Shown here: positions 1 through 11,756 of the stretch, piece by piece
How the letters are laid out: every line of letters starts with the position of its first letter
Numbering within the stretch: the first letter of the stretch is position 1
NCBI GenBank assembly: GCA_037389465.1
Contig: JAZARR010000260.1
Location: forward strand, 1,250,501 to 1,314,500
Length of the DNA: 64,000 bases
DNA from: Baylisascaris procyonis
Lineage: Eukaryota > Nematoda > Chromadorea > Rhabditida > Ascarididae
Direction: 5' to 3'
Translations under genes and position numbers: made by a program
Notes under the pieces: generated by a model
What the model was told of the DNA's origin: nothing
What the model saw: only the letters and a program-made list of their open reading frames with translations
Database searches by the model: none

Positions 1-2960
1 CAGACATTGTGGATCAGGTGATAGTAGAAGTTTTGATCCACCACTGCAGATCAAATATCAGTAGTAGATCACAACATGGTTGATCTAGTAATTGTAGATC
101 GAACACCTGTGCCAGATGAAGTCAAGTTAGATCAAATGTCAGTGATAGACCAAGATATATCAGATCAAATAAGAGTAGTATATCAAACGAGGCAGATCAA
201 CTATCGATTCTTGATCAAACCAGTTTAGATTAGATTCAATTCTTGATCAAAAAAAGTTAGATCAGACAAGATCGTTATATCACCATATTAGATCAAATGT
301 CAATGGTATATCACACTATTGCAAATCAAGTGATAGTAGTAGGTTTGGTCTACCCGGATGAAACAAACTCAAAAGAAATATCAGTGGTGGATCAAACCAT
401 GTAAGATCAAATATCAGTATTGCATCGAACGATAGTCGACCAAATGTCAATTCGAGATCAAGCCAATGTAGATTGAATATCTTTGCTAGATCAAGCCATA
501 TTAGGCCAAATATCCGTGGTAGATCAAACCATCGTAGATTAAATATTAAAGGTACATCAGAGCGTGGTAGATCAGATGTCCGTGGTATAAAAAACCATAT
601 CAGATCGAATGTCAATGACGGATAGCGAGATAGTAGACAAAAAACAGTGGCAGATGAAAGATCAGTGGTCGTTCAAAGAATTTTAAATCAAGTGGTAGTA
701 GTAGGTTCGATCTACAAAGATGAATCAAATATCGTTGGTAGATCAGAACATTGTAGATCTAGCGATGGTAGATAAAGCACCGGTGCTAGATCAAACCATG
801 TTGGATCAAATAACGGTGGCAAACCAAAGCATGTTAGATCAAATATCAGCGGTACATCAAACAACAGTGTGAGACCGTTTCATGGTACACCAAAAATCAT
901 TTGTAGATCGAGCCCTGGCAGATTCAGTGCTAGTAGCCGATAAGACCATATTAGATCAAATGTCAGTGTTGGAGCAGACCACTGTAGATCAAATATTAGC
1001 GGCAGATCATTCCGCGGAAGATCTAGCCAGTGTAGGTCAAATATCAGTGAAAGGTCAATGCATGGCAGATCAAATATCAGTTGTCGCTCAAATCACGGTG
1101 GGTCAGGCGATAGAAGCAGGTTTGATCCAGCGTGTTAGATCAAATATCAGAAGGAGATCAGACCAACATAGACCAGATGAACTGGTAAATCAGACGCCAG
1201 TGGTAGATCAAAAAATCACAAATCAAATATCCTTGCGGGTCAAAAAATGGCAGGTCAAATATCGGTGTTAGATCAAACCATGGTAGGTCAAATACTGACG
1301 TAAAATCGAATCACGGCAGATCACATATTATCATTAGATCAGGCCATCGAAGATCGAGCCATTGCAGAAACGAATGTCAGTTGTAGATAAAGCCACAGAA
1401 GACCAAATACCTTTGTTAGGTCAAGCCATGGCAGATCAAATATCAGTGGCGATTCCAGCGATGGCAAACCAAATACCAGTGGCAGATCGAGCAGTATTGG
1501 ATTACATACCTGTGGTAGATCAAACATTGTCAGAACAAAAATCAGTGGTACATCTATGCTTGTGGATCAAATATCAGTAGCAGATCAGACATGGCAGATC
1601 AAATATCTCTGATAGGTCAAACCCTGACAGATCAAATCGCGGTTGATCAAGTATGAATTCTACATGAAAAAAAGTTGGATCAACTATCACTTTTGATTCA
1701 GGCGATGGTAGATCAAGTACGAGTGATAGATCAAACCATATAAGATGAAATATCTTTCGTGGATCAAACCATGGCAGGTCAGATATCAATATTGGCGGAG
1801 TTACATACACCAAAATTGAGCGGTAGATCGGGCCACGGACGATCGAACCATTGCAGATCACATATCCGTGGTGGAAGAGACGTCGTTGGTAGATCAAATC
1901 ATGGTAAATCAAAGAGTGCTAAATCGAGTGGCAATGCTCGATCAGAGCATGACTGATTAAATATCAGCAGTAGATCAGACGATGGTAGATCAAATGTCAG
2001 TGGTCGCGCAAACCATCGCTGGAGAATTGACAGCAGAAGTTTCAATCTACAATGCTAAATCAAATATCGGTAGTATATCAGACCATGGTGGGTGCAGCGA
2101 AAGTAGATCAAATACCTGCGTTAAATCAAAAAAAATTAGATCGAATATCAGTGGTAGATCGAACCATGTTAGATGAAATATCAGCGTTGGATCGAGCGAT
2201 GGTGCATCGAATCTCAGTCGTAGACCAAACGATGGTAGACCAAATATTAATCATCGCCTAAACCGTTGTAGCTCAAGTGATAGTCGTAGGCTTGATCTAC
2301 CATGGGTTGGTGTACCAAGAATACTTGATACATCATTTTTTGATCCACCACTGACATTTGATTTGTCATCGTTTCATCTGAGGGTGATATTTCATCAGTC
2401 ATGGTTTGATCTATACATGGTTTTTGATCTAAGATATTTCAATCTACCAAAAGATATTTGATGCACCGTTGCTTGATCTGCCAGGGACTGATCCACCGCT
2501 AATATTTGATTTACCATGATTTGGTCTACGAGTGATCCTTGATCTACCATGGCTTGATATACCTCTGATATTTGATCTGCCGCGGTTCGATCTTTCACGC
2601 ATATTCCATCTACCATCCTTTGAAGAGTGTTTGATCAACAACTGATATTTGATCTGCCGTTGTTTGATGTAGCACTGATACTCATTAGATCAACCCACAG
2701 TAGATCAAATATCAGCGGAAGATCAAACCATGATCAATCAAACGATGTCAGATGAAATATCGGCAGCAGAACAAGCCACGATAGATCACATATCAGTGGT
2801 AGATTGGACTATGGCAGGTCAAGAGATTGTGCGTCAAATAGGTTAAGCGACTGTTGGCCAACCACCGTAGTACATCAAAAATGGTAAATGAAATATCAGT
2901 GATAGATCAGACCATGGTAGACCAACCCATGGTAGATCAAATACCAGTTGTATGTGAATC
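1..2960. repeat. Decayed 33-bp minisatellite (GATC-rich) with an inverted block
   Basis: The unit is about 33 bp: an 18-bp half resembling GTAGATCAAATATCAGTG followed by a 15-bp half resembling GTAGATCAAACCATG. Copies differ by many substitutions and small indels, and the array begins before the window edge. Because 33 is divisible by three, intact stretches translate to an 11-residue VDQ-I-S-V-VDQ-T-M pattern and leave open frames on both strands, but frames break often and I see no splice sites, so it is not called as a gene. From about 2,285 to 2,665 the units read in the opposite direction (TTTGATCTACC on the plus strand), then return to the original orientation until about 2,960, where the repeat fades. 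Each unit carries about two GATC palindromes. Confidence 0.93.
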
Positions 2961-5900
2961 CATGCTAGACCTTGGAAAAGGCGAAATATGCAGCAATCGT
3001 CGTCTTACTGAGCACTATTAGGGTTGGGTTTGGTCTATATGTGAAACAAGAAATGCATACTGAGTACTGCAATCAACTTCTAATGCATTCCTTTACGACG
3101 AAGTGGCTTTTTTCGATTTTCTCATTTTCTTCCATTTGCTGTATTGCGTGTGTGACTTTCACAGCGTCTTTACTTGTCGTCATCTCGAATTTCTTTCAAA
3201 AGTTTTCATGAATGGTTGACGAGATGATTTCGCTAGTACCATTTTATATCATGTTAGGTACGGAGGCCGAAGCACGGATGATGACCCTTCTTAAGCGATT
3301 TTTCCATTTTCTTCCAAAAAGTTCTAAGCTCCGTCGAAATCAATCAAGACTTCTTTCCCCTGTAGTGTTTCTTCAAATTTCACTAGCATGAATCTTCCCC
3401 AAGACCATGGATAGGGTGATATTCTTTCAACAGGTGACGTATAAAACGAGCTGCGCGTGTGTGCGTATGCCTACGAAAGTCTACTGTGCGTTAGATGTTC
3501 CTGCTTAGCTGTGTCACAACCATCTGGTATCCTGGAATATTTCACTTCCGTCACTGATTCAGCTTTGTATGTGACATATTTTATCTTATAAAGAAATCAT
3601 AACACAGCTGTTGCGTCTGATGTGTGCTGTCCATTCATGACCGTAGAAGATTCATATATTGCGATACTGAAAACACCAAAACTGCTTGCAGATACTGATT
3701 GCACAATCGTTGTTTTTAAAAAGAGAACGTATTGAAGAGACTAATCGTTGCTCTAATTCATTTCATTTCTCGAAGTAAAAGTGAAACGTATTTCTGTTGC
3801 TAAAGTTGCTCCGAATTTGGATGTTGCATTTGACGAAAATCGACAGCTAGCACAATTGTTTTTACGGGCATTAGTTGATGGTAAGGGCACAGATAGAGGA
3901 AAATAGCAGACATGAGCTTTGTCGTCTCCATTTCCGTTGATCTCGATTAGCGTAATAAGTGAAACAAAGCGTGCCTTGTAGGTCCTAACATTAGGAACAA
4001 TCTTGTAGGACTGCAGCTTCAATTATATTTCCAAATTGTCTTATTGGTCCATAAAAAAGCGATGTATCAATGATACGATTTCGTGACGCGTGAATTCATC
4101 TTCTTGCAACCACATCATCATGTTTCAACATAACGAGCGCAAATTAAGATAGCTGGCTTTAAAAAAATGCCGCAGAAAGTGTCAATTAGCCGAGTATGTT
4201 TTGGTTCCACAGAAATACTGGTTTGCCCCAGGTGACATTCATTAACCAGCAATATATAAGGCGTTTCCAGAAACGATTCCTTTGTTGACTCCATATTTTA
4301 GAGAACTTCTCGATGGAGCGCAAAACTACCATTTTGCCTCTTTCAATTCGTCGCTAGTGTTTTGTTTCAACATCAATCCTCTTTGCTTCCTTTTCCTTTC
4401 ATTTTTCACGTCGAACTCCAAGATCATGCGTTAAATGGCAAACGTCTGGTCATATTGTTCATCTAAACACTCCCTGGTTTGTCTGTGACCGCATTATACG
4501 ACGAAAATAAAGTCATCAACAAATGCCTGAATCTTTTTCTTTCTTTTTTGGTTGAAACTCATTGTTAGTTCCTGCTGTCCGCCAATGGTTTTCTGAATTA
4601 ATGAAGCTGAAGTGCCACAATTGTGAGCTACAAATCGATGAAACTTTATCCCATCTAAACTCTTCTTTAACATTTCCCGCCATGAAAAATTTGATTGTCG
4701 TACAATAATATTCCAGCTCTCCTCGTCCCTTTTCTCTCTGCCGCTCGCATTGCTGTGAAAGCCCATCGACAAGCATAATGCAACCAACATCTTTTCCGCA
4801 TTGCAAAGCGCGTATTACAATGCATTGCAAAGCGCAATGTGGCCTTTATATTTGGATATATGCGTTCATCTGTATGCATTTTCCACGGGTTTGGAATAAG
4901 ACAAGCGCAAGAAAATTATAAGATATAATCAGCGGCTCGGAAGAAAATCGTTTTGAAGACACGGTTCTATTAACTTTCCATTTGCCAACTATAATTCTCT
5001 GCTCCAGGGTTGTATCTAAAGATTTCTTGGTGAATTCTACGGCCTCTTGCTTATAGAGGAAGTAAGCATATTTAAGCACAGTGCTGCTGATATACGATAT
5101 AAAAAATTATGAAAGATATCAGGGAAGGAAGGGTTTGATACCTTCGGCTAATGGACCAAAAATTCATATTCCTACATTCATTCTCACCAGCTTTGTGCGT
5201 GAAATGTTCAGAGCAAACCTGAAGCTACTGAATTCAGCATAACTTAGGCTTAAGCCTGCATGGATTCATCTGTGGTATTTTATGCAGTCGACCACGGGTC
5301 GAATTCATTGTGAAGTCGGAAATAGAGTTGCCATAATATTTGGGAGGACTGTCCACCTTCGGATGAAGGGAGTGAGGTGTCGGGGAGGGGGGAGGGGAAG
5401 AATTTGACGGTCAGTTCGGATTGCATCTTTTGCGCCCTTGAAGATGCTCCATCTCTTCATTTATCAGCTTGCTTTTCTATAATGGAGAGAACAGGATGCT
5501 CGTCACTTTGCAGTCATTGCGATCAATCTGCTTTTGTAAAGGAGAAAAAAAGTGTTACACCAGTGAGAACATTGCGGAATGTAAAATGACAAGTGCACCG
5601 AACATTAATATAGAAATTTAAGGTCATGTTGAAGGCAATTTCTACATATCACGAGACCTTCACATTTGTTCAGATCGTTGCTTGAGTTGATGGTTGATTC
5701 TAGAGGAATCTTATTGGTGAAGAGTATGGTTAGCTGGCGCCGCAATGCATTCTAGCCATTGTCGATAATTTCTTCCATGAAATGGATTATTTGCTGCTTT
5801 TTGAATTTCACTTGAGCACTTTTTATAGAATTATTCATTCGGCACCTAAAATTAATGACCACTCCTCTGATATTGCAATGCTTTCATTGTTTTGTGAAGT

Positions 5901-6167
5901 AACTCGAAACGTTCGTTGTTCCTCAGTTATAGAAATGAGAAAAGATGGCAGTAGTGATGGTATTATGTTGATTATGATATGAATGCTTGGACACCAATTC
6001 GAATTTGGATGAGAATTCATGCTGAATTCCGGCTGGTTGAAGCGTCTCTATATATTTGGTCTTGTCTTTGTGCGTAGGTAGCAGCAGTAATTATTTCCCT
6101 TCCCAAATTTCTCTTCAAGCAAGCATTCCGCCGTAGTGGCACCTATGATAGGAACAGATTATGTAAT
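2961..6167. other. No dependable gene; non-repetitive AT-rich DNA
   Basis: I found no chain of phase-compatible exons. The best single signal is minus strand 4013-3753, where a weak CTGCAG acceptor opens an 86-codon frame with several cysteines and one N-glycosylation-type NAT; it is unsupported on its own. At 4,800-4,840 a TTGCAAAGCGC motif is directly repeated. Confidence 0.4.
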
Positions 6168-6179
6168 GATATATCTATA

Positions 6180-6246
<67 letters not shown>
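6168..6246. repeat. (AT)n microsatellite
   Basis: An almost uninterrupted run of AT dinucleotides of about 75 bp. The open frame across it is only Tyr-Ile repetition from the microsatellite. Confidence 0.97.
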
Positions 6247-6249
<3 letters not shown>

Positions 6250-8580
6250 GCATGAAAGTTTTGCATCCCATGCACTGCAAGATGAACTCTGCGTTATATT
6301 TCACATTGCTCCAATAGTTTCCGAAGGAGCTGTTCATGTTCAAATGCCGAAAAAATTTACGTTTATTTTACAGCGGTATGATTCACTTGAGATTTTCACT
6401 GCGCATCGCTGTGCGCGCAACATAAAAATCTTTCTATGTGATTTTTTAAGCCTGAAGGGGACAGTTGAAGGACGCAAGCGCTATTCTCTTTATTCTGCTT
6501 TTTCTGGTAATTAGTGAAACGAGTTGATCAGGTAAGTGAGAGATCAAAAGCCTAGCTGCGGCAGCTTGTCTGACGTGCTCCTTCATTTGTTTTATTTTCT
6601 TTTCTCTTCTTTCTTTGGGACCGCCTTTAGAAGATGTTGCTCAACCACTCAATGTTTGGAAACTTGCATTACTGCCAGCTTGTATCTGTGCAGAGGGATG
6701 GATTTGTTGCAATTTGTCAGTCTTCAACAGACAGCATTCTCCAACACCGAAAGTGTAGACATCGCAACTTTTGTTTTCCAATGAACCGACGGTATTCAAT
6801 GCTTCGAGAAAACGCCACTTAGAAGTCATTATTTAATGCGTTAAAGTCCACGGAAACAAAAAAGTAGATCTCGCGAAGTCGTAGTTTTCGTCGCGATTTC
6901 GATCCCATAAAATTGAAATGCCGAATAAAAGTTCATGATCAATTTTCCGTGAAGAAGACATATCGACGAGCAAATTTTCACTTGAATTCTACATAGAAAG
7001 CATCTGGAAAGGCCTCTGAATGAAGAAAGCATCTGAAAGCTTATTTCGTTTCTTATTAGATATTGCTTCAATCGGTTGGTTTTGACGGACGTAAATATAA
7101 TTGAAAAGTTAAATACAATTGAAAAGTAATCCCCTCTACCTGCTACGCTGTCACCTTGTTTCACTGTGTGACAGGAAGACTAGGGACTCACGGCAAACAG
7201 GCAATAACAGCTTTTACGGTTATTTTCAGAACAAATGACTTCATAAGTTACCAACAAACTGCAAAATACCAGAAATAGTGCACTCACATTTAAATGAATC
7301 TGGTCTCCTAGGTAAATCTGGAGAATGAGCTCTTCCCGAACGACTAATCCATATTCCGCGATGGAACCAGTCTAAAATACACACTAATTTTTGCGACATT
7401 TACGAATGGAACTCTAGTCGATTTTCATGGGTCATCTTGAATGTTGCTATAGTGGGCAATCCTGAAGGGCTTTAATGGAAATGGACCCCGAATTCCTCGC
7501 TTAGAAATTTAAAGGATCATATTCGGCTCGCTACATAAGTAATGCGCTCAAAGATTCGTAATTCTAGCTTCTTTGATTTCCAGCTGAGAATTTCGAGTAA
7601 GCAAATACACATACAAACCCTCGCAGGTCGGATATATGAGCACCTCATAGGTCACTTTTATAATATAGAAGATTTCTGGCATAACAAACAAATATGCGGT
7701 AATGCATGCATTGCTCGTTAGAGTTTCGCTGCTGTTGTATCACTTACTTACTTAAATCACTTAGAAGTCGCTATTCAACGAGATGTCCCTGTCGCAACAG
7801 ACAGTCCCGTGACGACGTTCCGCACGATGCCCTTCCATAACGATCTGTCTACTGCTTTTCTTCTCCATGTGTTGTATCACATGTTTTCCAAAAAAAATTT
7901 TTCTTTTTCACTACTTCATTTCCCGTATAATTATTGAATTTTAAACGTTTTCTTAATTGGCGATATGAATCTTTTGTATGGTGATTTTAGATTCTTCACT
8001 AAAGTGGAAGGATGTGCTGAGCAAATAGCTCAAAAATTATCAACACATAATCTCCTCACAAATGCGACCATTTGTAAGAGTGGATGACGCTTTCATGTGA
8101 CATGCATGTGACATTGATAGAAAATTGTGGACGAAGACATGTGCTTGCGAAATTGAAGTTGAGAAAACAATTACGTGCAGTGATTTGTTTTTCGCCCGAG
8201 AAAAAACTACTTGGCCTCAACTTTGCCGACGTTTTGCATCTCATAAATCTTTCGGAAGAGCTATATTCTGCAAAGGCGTTTTTTTTTGAGATAATCTAAC
8301 AATTTTCTGGTATTTTCAAGGCATAAAGTGGAGAAGAAAAGATGGCGCTCTGCTTACTTTATTTAAAGGATATGAGTTTGTAACGCCTCATTGCTCTTCA
8401 CACTAAGAGCGGCAGCTTCAACCAAAATTTCGATATTGTGCTGTAGTGATCATTGTGCTATATGACGTTTCAACTGAGTAGTTTTTTTTTTTTTTTCATA
8501 TTCAGTTCATAAATGACTTCAATTCTCGAATGACTCGCTTTATTATGTGCATTAATATCATCGGTGAAAATTATATCCTT
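6247..8580. other. Unresolved minus-strand exon-like signals
   Basis: On the minus strand, a TATTTTAG acceptor near 7,380 opens a 28-codon frame ending at a GTGAGT donor (about 7,287). A second segment lies between a TTTTGCAG acceptor near 7,260 and another GTGAGT near 7,190. Their codon phases do not match each other, so I cannot join them. A cysteine-containing 62-codon ATG frame lies at 6829-6641 on the same strand. A real but unresolved gene is possible here. Confidence 0.25.
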
Positions 8581-8581
8581 T

Positions 8582-8593
8582 GGTGCGTTTTAG
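8582..8593 (+). promoter_or_regulatory. Possible trans-splice/5' acceptor before the signal-peptide exon
   Basis: A pyrimidine-rich GCGTTTTAG ends about 20 bp before the ATG at 8,613. In nematodes such a site close upstream of a start codon is often a spliced-leader acceptor. It could equally be an ordinary intron end or chance. Confidence 0.3.
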
Positions 8594-8612
8594 GTGGATA
8601 TTATCCTCCATC

Positions 8613-9735
8613 ATGGCTCGATTGAAATGTATTTTTTTCGCTTTCTGCACCATTGGAGTGATTACCGCAAAGTAAGCTTAAATTTATGTCTTTCATAAGT
8701 GTAATTTTTGAATGAAATTGCTGCAATGAGGATCTCCTAACCATCAATTTAATGAGGGAAGTTGCCTCTTCGTGACGTTTCTTTTTTTGCTGAGAAGTGA
8801 CTCTTAGTATAAGATTTTATCGCTCGGTAGCATGCTGTGTTTTCATGATAGCTTAATAAAGGCATCGCCTGTATTGCTGTGTGGAAAAATATTCGAACGG
8901 AAGGAAACGTAAGAGCGACATAGTTTATCGAAAACGTGCAGTAAGGTTCTAGATGCGGAGGAATTCAAAGTGCTAATTTTATAAAGGTTAGATGACGTAG
9001 TGACGAGAGGATGAAAGTGACAGAATTGGGCAAACTCACGAAATTCAAGTTCACAAATTTGTAAAGGAAAACGAAAACTTTATCTGCCTTAGCGGAATAT
9101 GCGATCAGAATATAGAGGCGTGAGGAAATGGATAACAGCTAATTCGAGAGAATATTGAAAACATGCAAGGGATCCAAGACGAAAGATCTCAAAATTCTAT
9201 TTTTCTTACCATCAACTACTTGCATTTTGCATTAACTGCATCTGCAGCTGCATTCAGCATTGTTTCAGTGCAGCTTCTGGATAAAGGTTTGCTTAACCGT
9301 TCTTCACTTCTGTTTTATGTTGAATGACGCGTTCCACTTCATAAGTCCTAGCAGTCCGAATGAATCTTTTGAGCGTCTAAAACGAATATTAAAATGGACA
9401 GAGAAAATATTGAACTTTGCTGGGATTAGTGCAAATTTATCGACGTGTCAATACTTCAATGAACTCATCGCGGTAAAAGCGAAAGATACCTTTTCTCTGC
9501 ATGAATTATTCCTTTAAATGCTCTTGCAATATAAGACAACAAAAAATGTTCCCAATTACAGGCCTGTTCATGAAGCCACCGGGAAGACGATCGATGGTGA
9601 CAGGTATGTTAGAAACGACACCCTACATCGCTCACTGTATACGTCTTATGTTTCAGACCTCCAAGCATAAAGCATGCTACAGCGCAACTTCCTGAAAAAT
9701 CCTTTACGAAGGAACAACGGAAACTTTATTCATAG
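8613..9735 (+). CDS. Short secreted peptide, three exons
   Basis: Exons 8613-8671, 9562-9603 and 9657-9735 give 59 residues and a TAG stop. Exon 1 is a textbook signal peptide: MARLK, a hydrophobic stretch with two cysteines, then a likely cleavage after ITA. It ends with two bases of a codon at a GTAAGC donor. Exon 2 (42 bp, between a ccaattacag acceptor and GTATGT) supplies the third base, and exon 3, after TTATGTTTCAG and a 53-bp intron, is again in phase. The mature peptide of about 40 residues is basic and hydrophilic (motifs PVHEATGK, PPSIKHATAQ, a KEQRKLYS end) and has no cysteines. I do not recognise the family. Its first exon fits equally well, in phase, to the large exon at 11,114, so the two may be alternative products of one locus. 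Confidence 0.6.
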
Positions 9736-11756
9736 AACAACACAACGAAGGCTGCAATGAAACAGTGGAGTATAAGAATAACACAAATGCGCGTAATCGG
9801 AAAAAGGATCGTTCGAGAGCGTGTCATAAAGCGGCACTTCAAAACATACCCAACAAATTCATCCATCAGTCTCCTAATATCTGGTACCACAAATTTGCCC
9901 ACGCAAGATAGCTCTGAAATCCATACTTGGCAAAATTTGTACTTAAGCTTCATATTAAACTTGCTTGAGGGAGGAAATGCAATGTATCCATTATACACAC
10001 TTTCTGCAAGAAACTGCACAAAATGCACGTAATAAAAGAGCAGTTCAATTTAGAAGCGTAGCAAAAATGCAACATATGCACATGTAAGAATAGTGCCAAA
10101 TCTGATAGTGTTCTTGAATGTGTTGTGCAATAAGTGAGGAAGTTCCAGAACAATCAGGCTGCTGCGAACATAATGATCATCAACATAGGTAACGCAGAAG
10201 TGTAAAACATGGCCAAAAAAAGGTTGGAGCTCTCAACTTAATGAACTCCGAGTGAAGCAAATTTCCAAAATTTGAGCATGTTGCGTGGATATAACCGATT
10301 TCTTTTCTCCATGATGAGTGCTTTCCTAAGCTGGATAAAGCGATAAGTTTAATAATGAGGTAGATTTCGTTCACGAGACTTGTTTGATAGTCTGAGGGCT
10401 AATGGTGGTGATGTTTAATCTTAATGATAATAGGAGGCGCTATTTGCAGTGGGCTATGGATTGCCTTACATTTGTGCTTCAACTTCATTGACCTCTTATC
10501 TCTAAGAAAATTATTTAATTTGCGCGGCTACCTCTTCCGCTCAGCGATAAAATTCCATCTTCCTTAATGCATTCCAGAAAAAGGCTTCGAATGACGACAT
10601 AGCTGAGCTTTTGGTGAAATTTACTGAATTCGCAGCTTTCCCACAGTTTGGCTTCTTAATATCGTTAAAAGTCAAATAAAAAGATGTCACCCATGCTTTT
10701 GATATGCATGACTTGCGAATCGAGATTTCCGAGTGTATGAGTTTTAAGGAACGAAACAGTCTATCATATTTGAAAGAGTGAACTGCAAAAAGAACAATCT
10801 TGAATCGTAGATAATATATGAGAATAATTGTCATACGTCGATGTCACAGTGAATGAGAGTTCCAATAACTCATATCAGGGATCCACAAATCTTGTGGACG
10901 TTAAAAAACGTTGCGGATGCATCGAAACGCTTATCGGAGACGATAAAATTTGGCTGACACGCTTAAAACTTAAAGAAGGTTAGGCTGGAAAGCCACGTCA
11001 AATCAATTGTTCTAGCATATCGTGCAGCAAACCATTCCACTTATACAATGAAAAACACAATTTTTAGGGCTCGCTTACTTGGAGTAAGTGATGTCTGACA
11101 TTAACATTTTCAGGCAGAAAAGGACTGTCTGTAGCACATGCAACAACCCATGCACCGGCCCATCTTGTAGCGGTGTTGTTGTCGTCGATCGACCCGTTCC
11201 TGTGCCTTCACCGGTTCCAGTTCCCGTGCCTGTACCTGTTCCTGGTGGATGCACAACAGGCACCTGCCAACCTTCATGTGGAGGGAAAGAACCATGCGGA
11301 GGTGGCGGCGGTCCACCTTCCCTCTCGCCACCAACTCCACCAAAGCCGATACCTCCAATACCACCTTTAAAGCCGATTCCACCGATAGCGCCACCTAAGC
11401 CAATGCCTCCCATACCACCAATACAGCCGATTCCTCCAATAGCACCCCCAAAGCCTGTCCCTCCAGTACCACCAGTAGCACCGATTCCTCCACCACAACC
11501 ACCACCGCCACCATCTCTGCCACAGCCAGCACCGCCACAGCCGCCTACAGGACCTTCACAACCCGGTGGAGGCTGCACCACATGTGAAAGTGGAGGTGGA
11601 GTTGTTGTTGTTGACAATCCAGTACCCGTACCGGTGCCCGTCCCAGTGCCGTCACCTGGTGACCTAGGCGAGTTGGGACTTTCACGTCCTGGTCCAACTC
11701 GCGTCGATTGGTATGATAGGATAACTTGGTGTCGCACATGTTGCAAAACATGTTAA
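8613..11756 (+). CDS. Cys- and Pro-rich secreted protein (signal exon plus one large exon)
   Basis: The large exon 11114-11756 follows a TTAACATTTTCAG acceptor and ends at TAA. The only signal-peptide exon I can find upstream, 8613-8671, joins it in phase, giving about 233 residues. After a KQKR stretch comes a Cys module (CSTCNNPCTGPSC), then VVVVDRPVPVP with Pro-Val repeats, then CTTGTCQPSCGG. A Gly-rich hinge leads to a central proline domain of PPIPP/KPIPP-type units that ends in polyproline. The C-terminal part repeats the first: CTTC, VVVVDNPVPVP, then a tail with WCRTCCKTC. Cysteines and proline repeats suggest a cross-linked extracellular matrix, cuticle or eggshell-type protein; that is inference. 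The opposite strand is also open across almost the whole exon, a consequence of the CCN/GGN repeats. A separate unseen first exon is possible. Confidence 0.7.
9726..10003 (-). CDS. Candidate terminal exon with C-terminal membrane segment
   Basis: After a good minus-strand acceptor (GTTTCTTGCAG) a frame of about 91 codons runs to a TAA. It contains FPPSSKFN, VVPDIRRLMDEFVGYV and a hydrophobic stretch near the C-terminus (ICVILILHCF onward), so it would be a membrane-anchored protein with most of the chain on one side. It needs one base from an upstream exon that I did not find. It is tail-to-tail with the secreted-peptide gene and overlaps its last 10 bp. Chance openness cannot be excluded; the plus strand is also open here. 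Confidence 0.35.

Noticed and set aside
882..2261. Several overlapping VDQ-rich open frames on both strands
   Set aside because: They come from the 33-bp repeat; frames shift repeatedly and there are no splice or start signals, so they are recorded as repeat rather than genes.
4494..4879. Three overlapping minus-strand frames of 70-104 codons
   Set aside because: No acceptor or donor consistent with any of them, and three open frames at once points to local composition.
8056..8299. Short frames on both strands before the signal-peptide exon
   Set aside because: Chance length, no splice signals, ordinary AT-rich composition.
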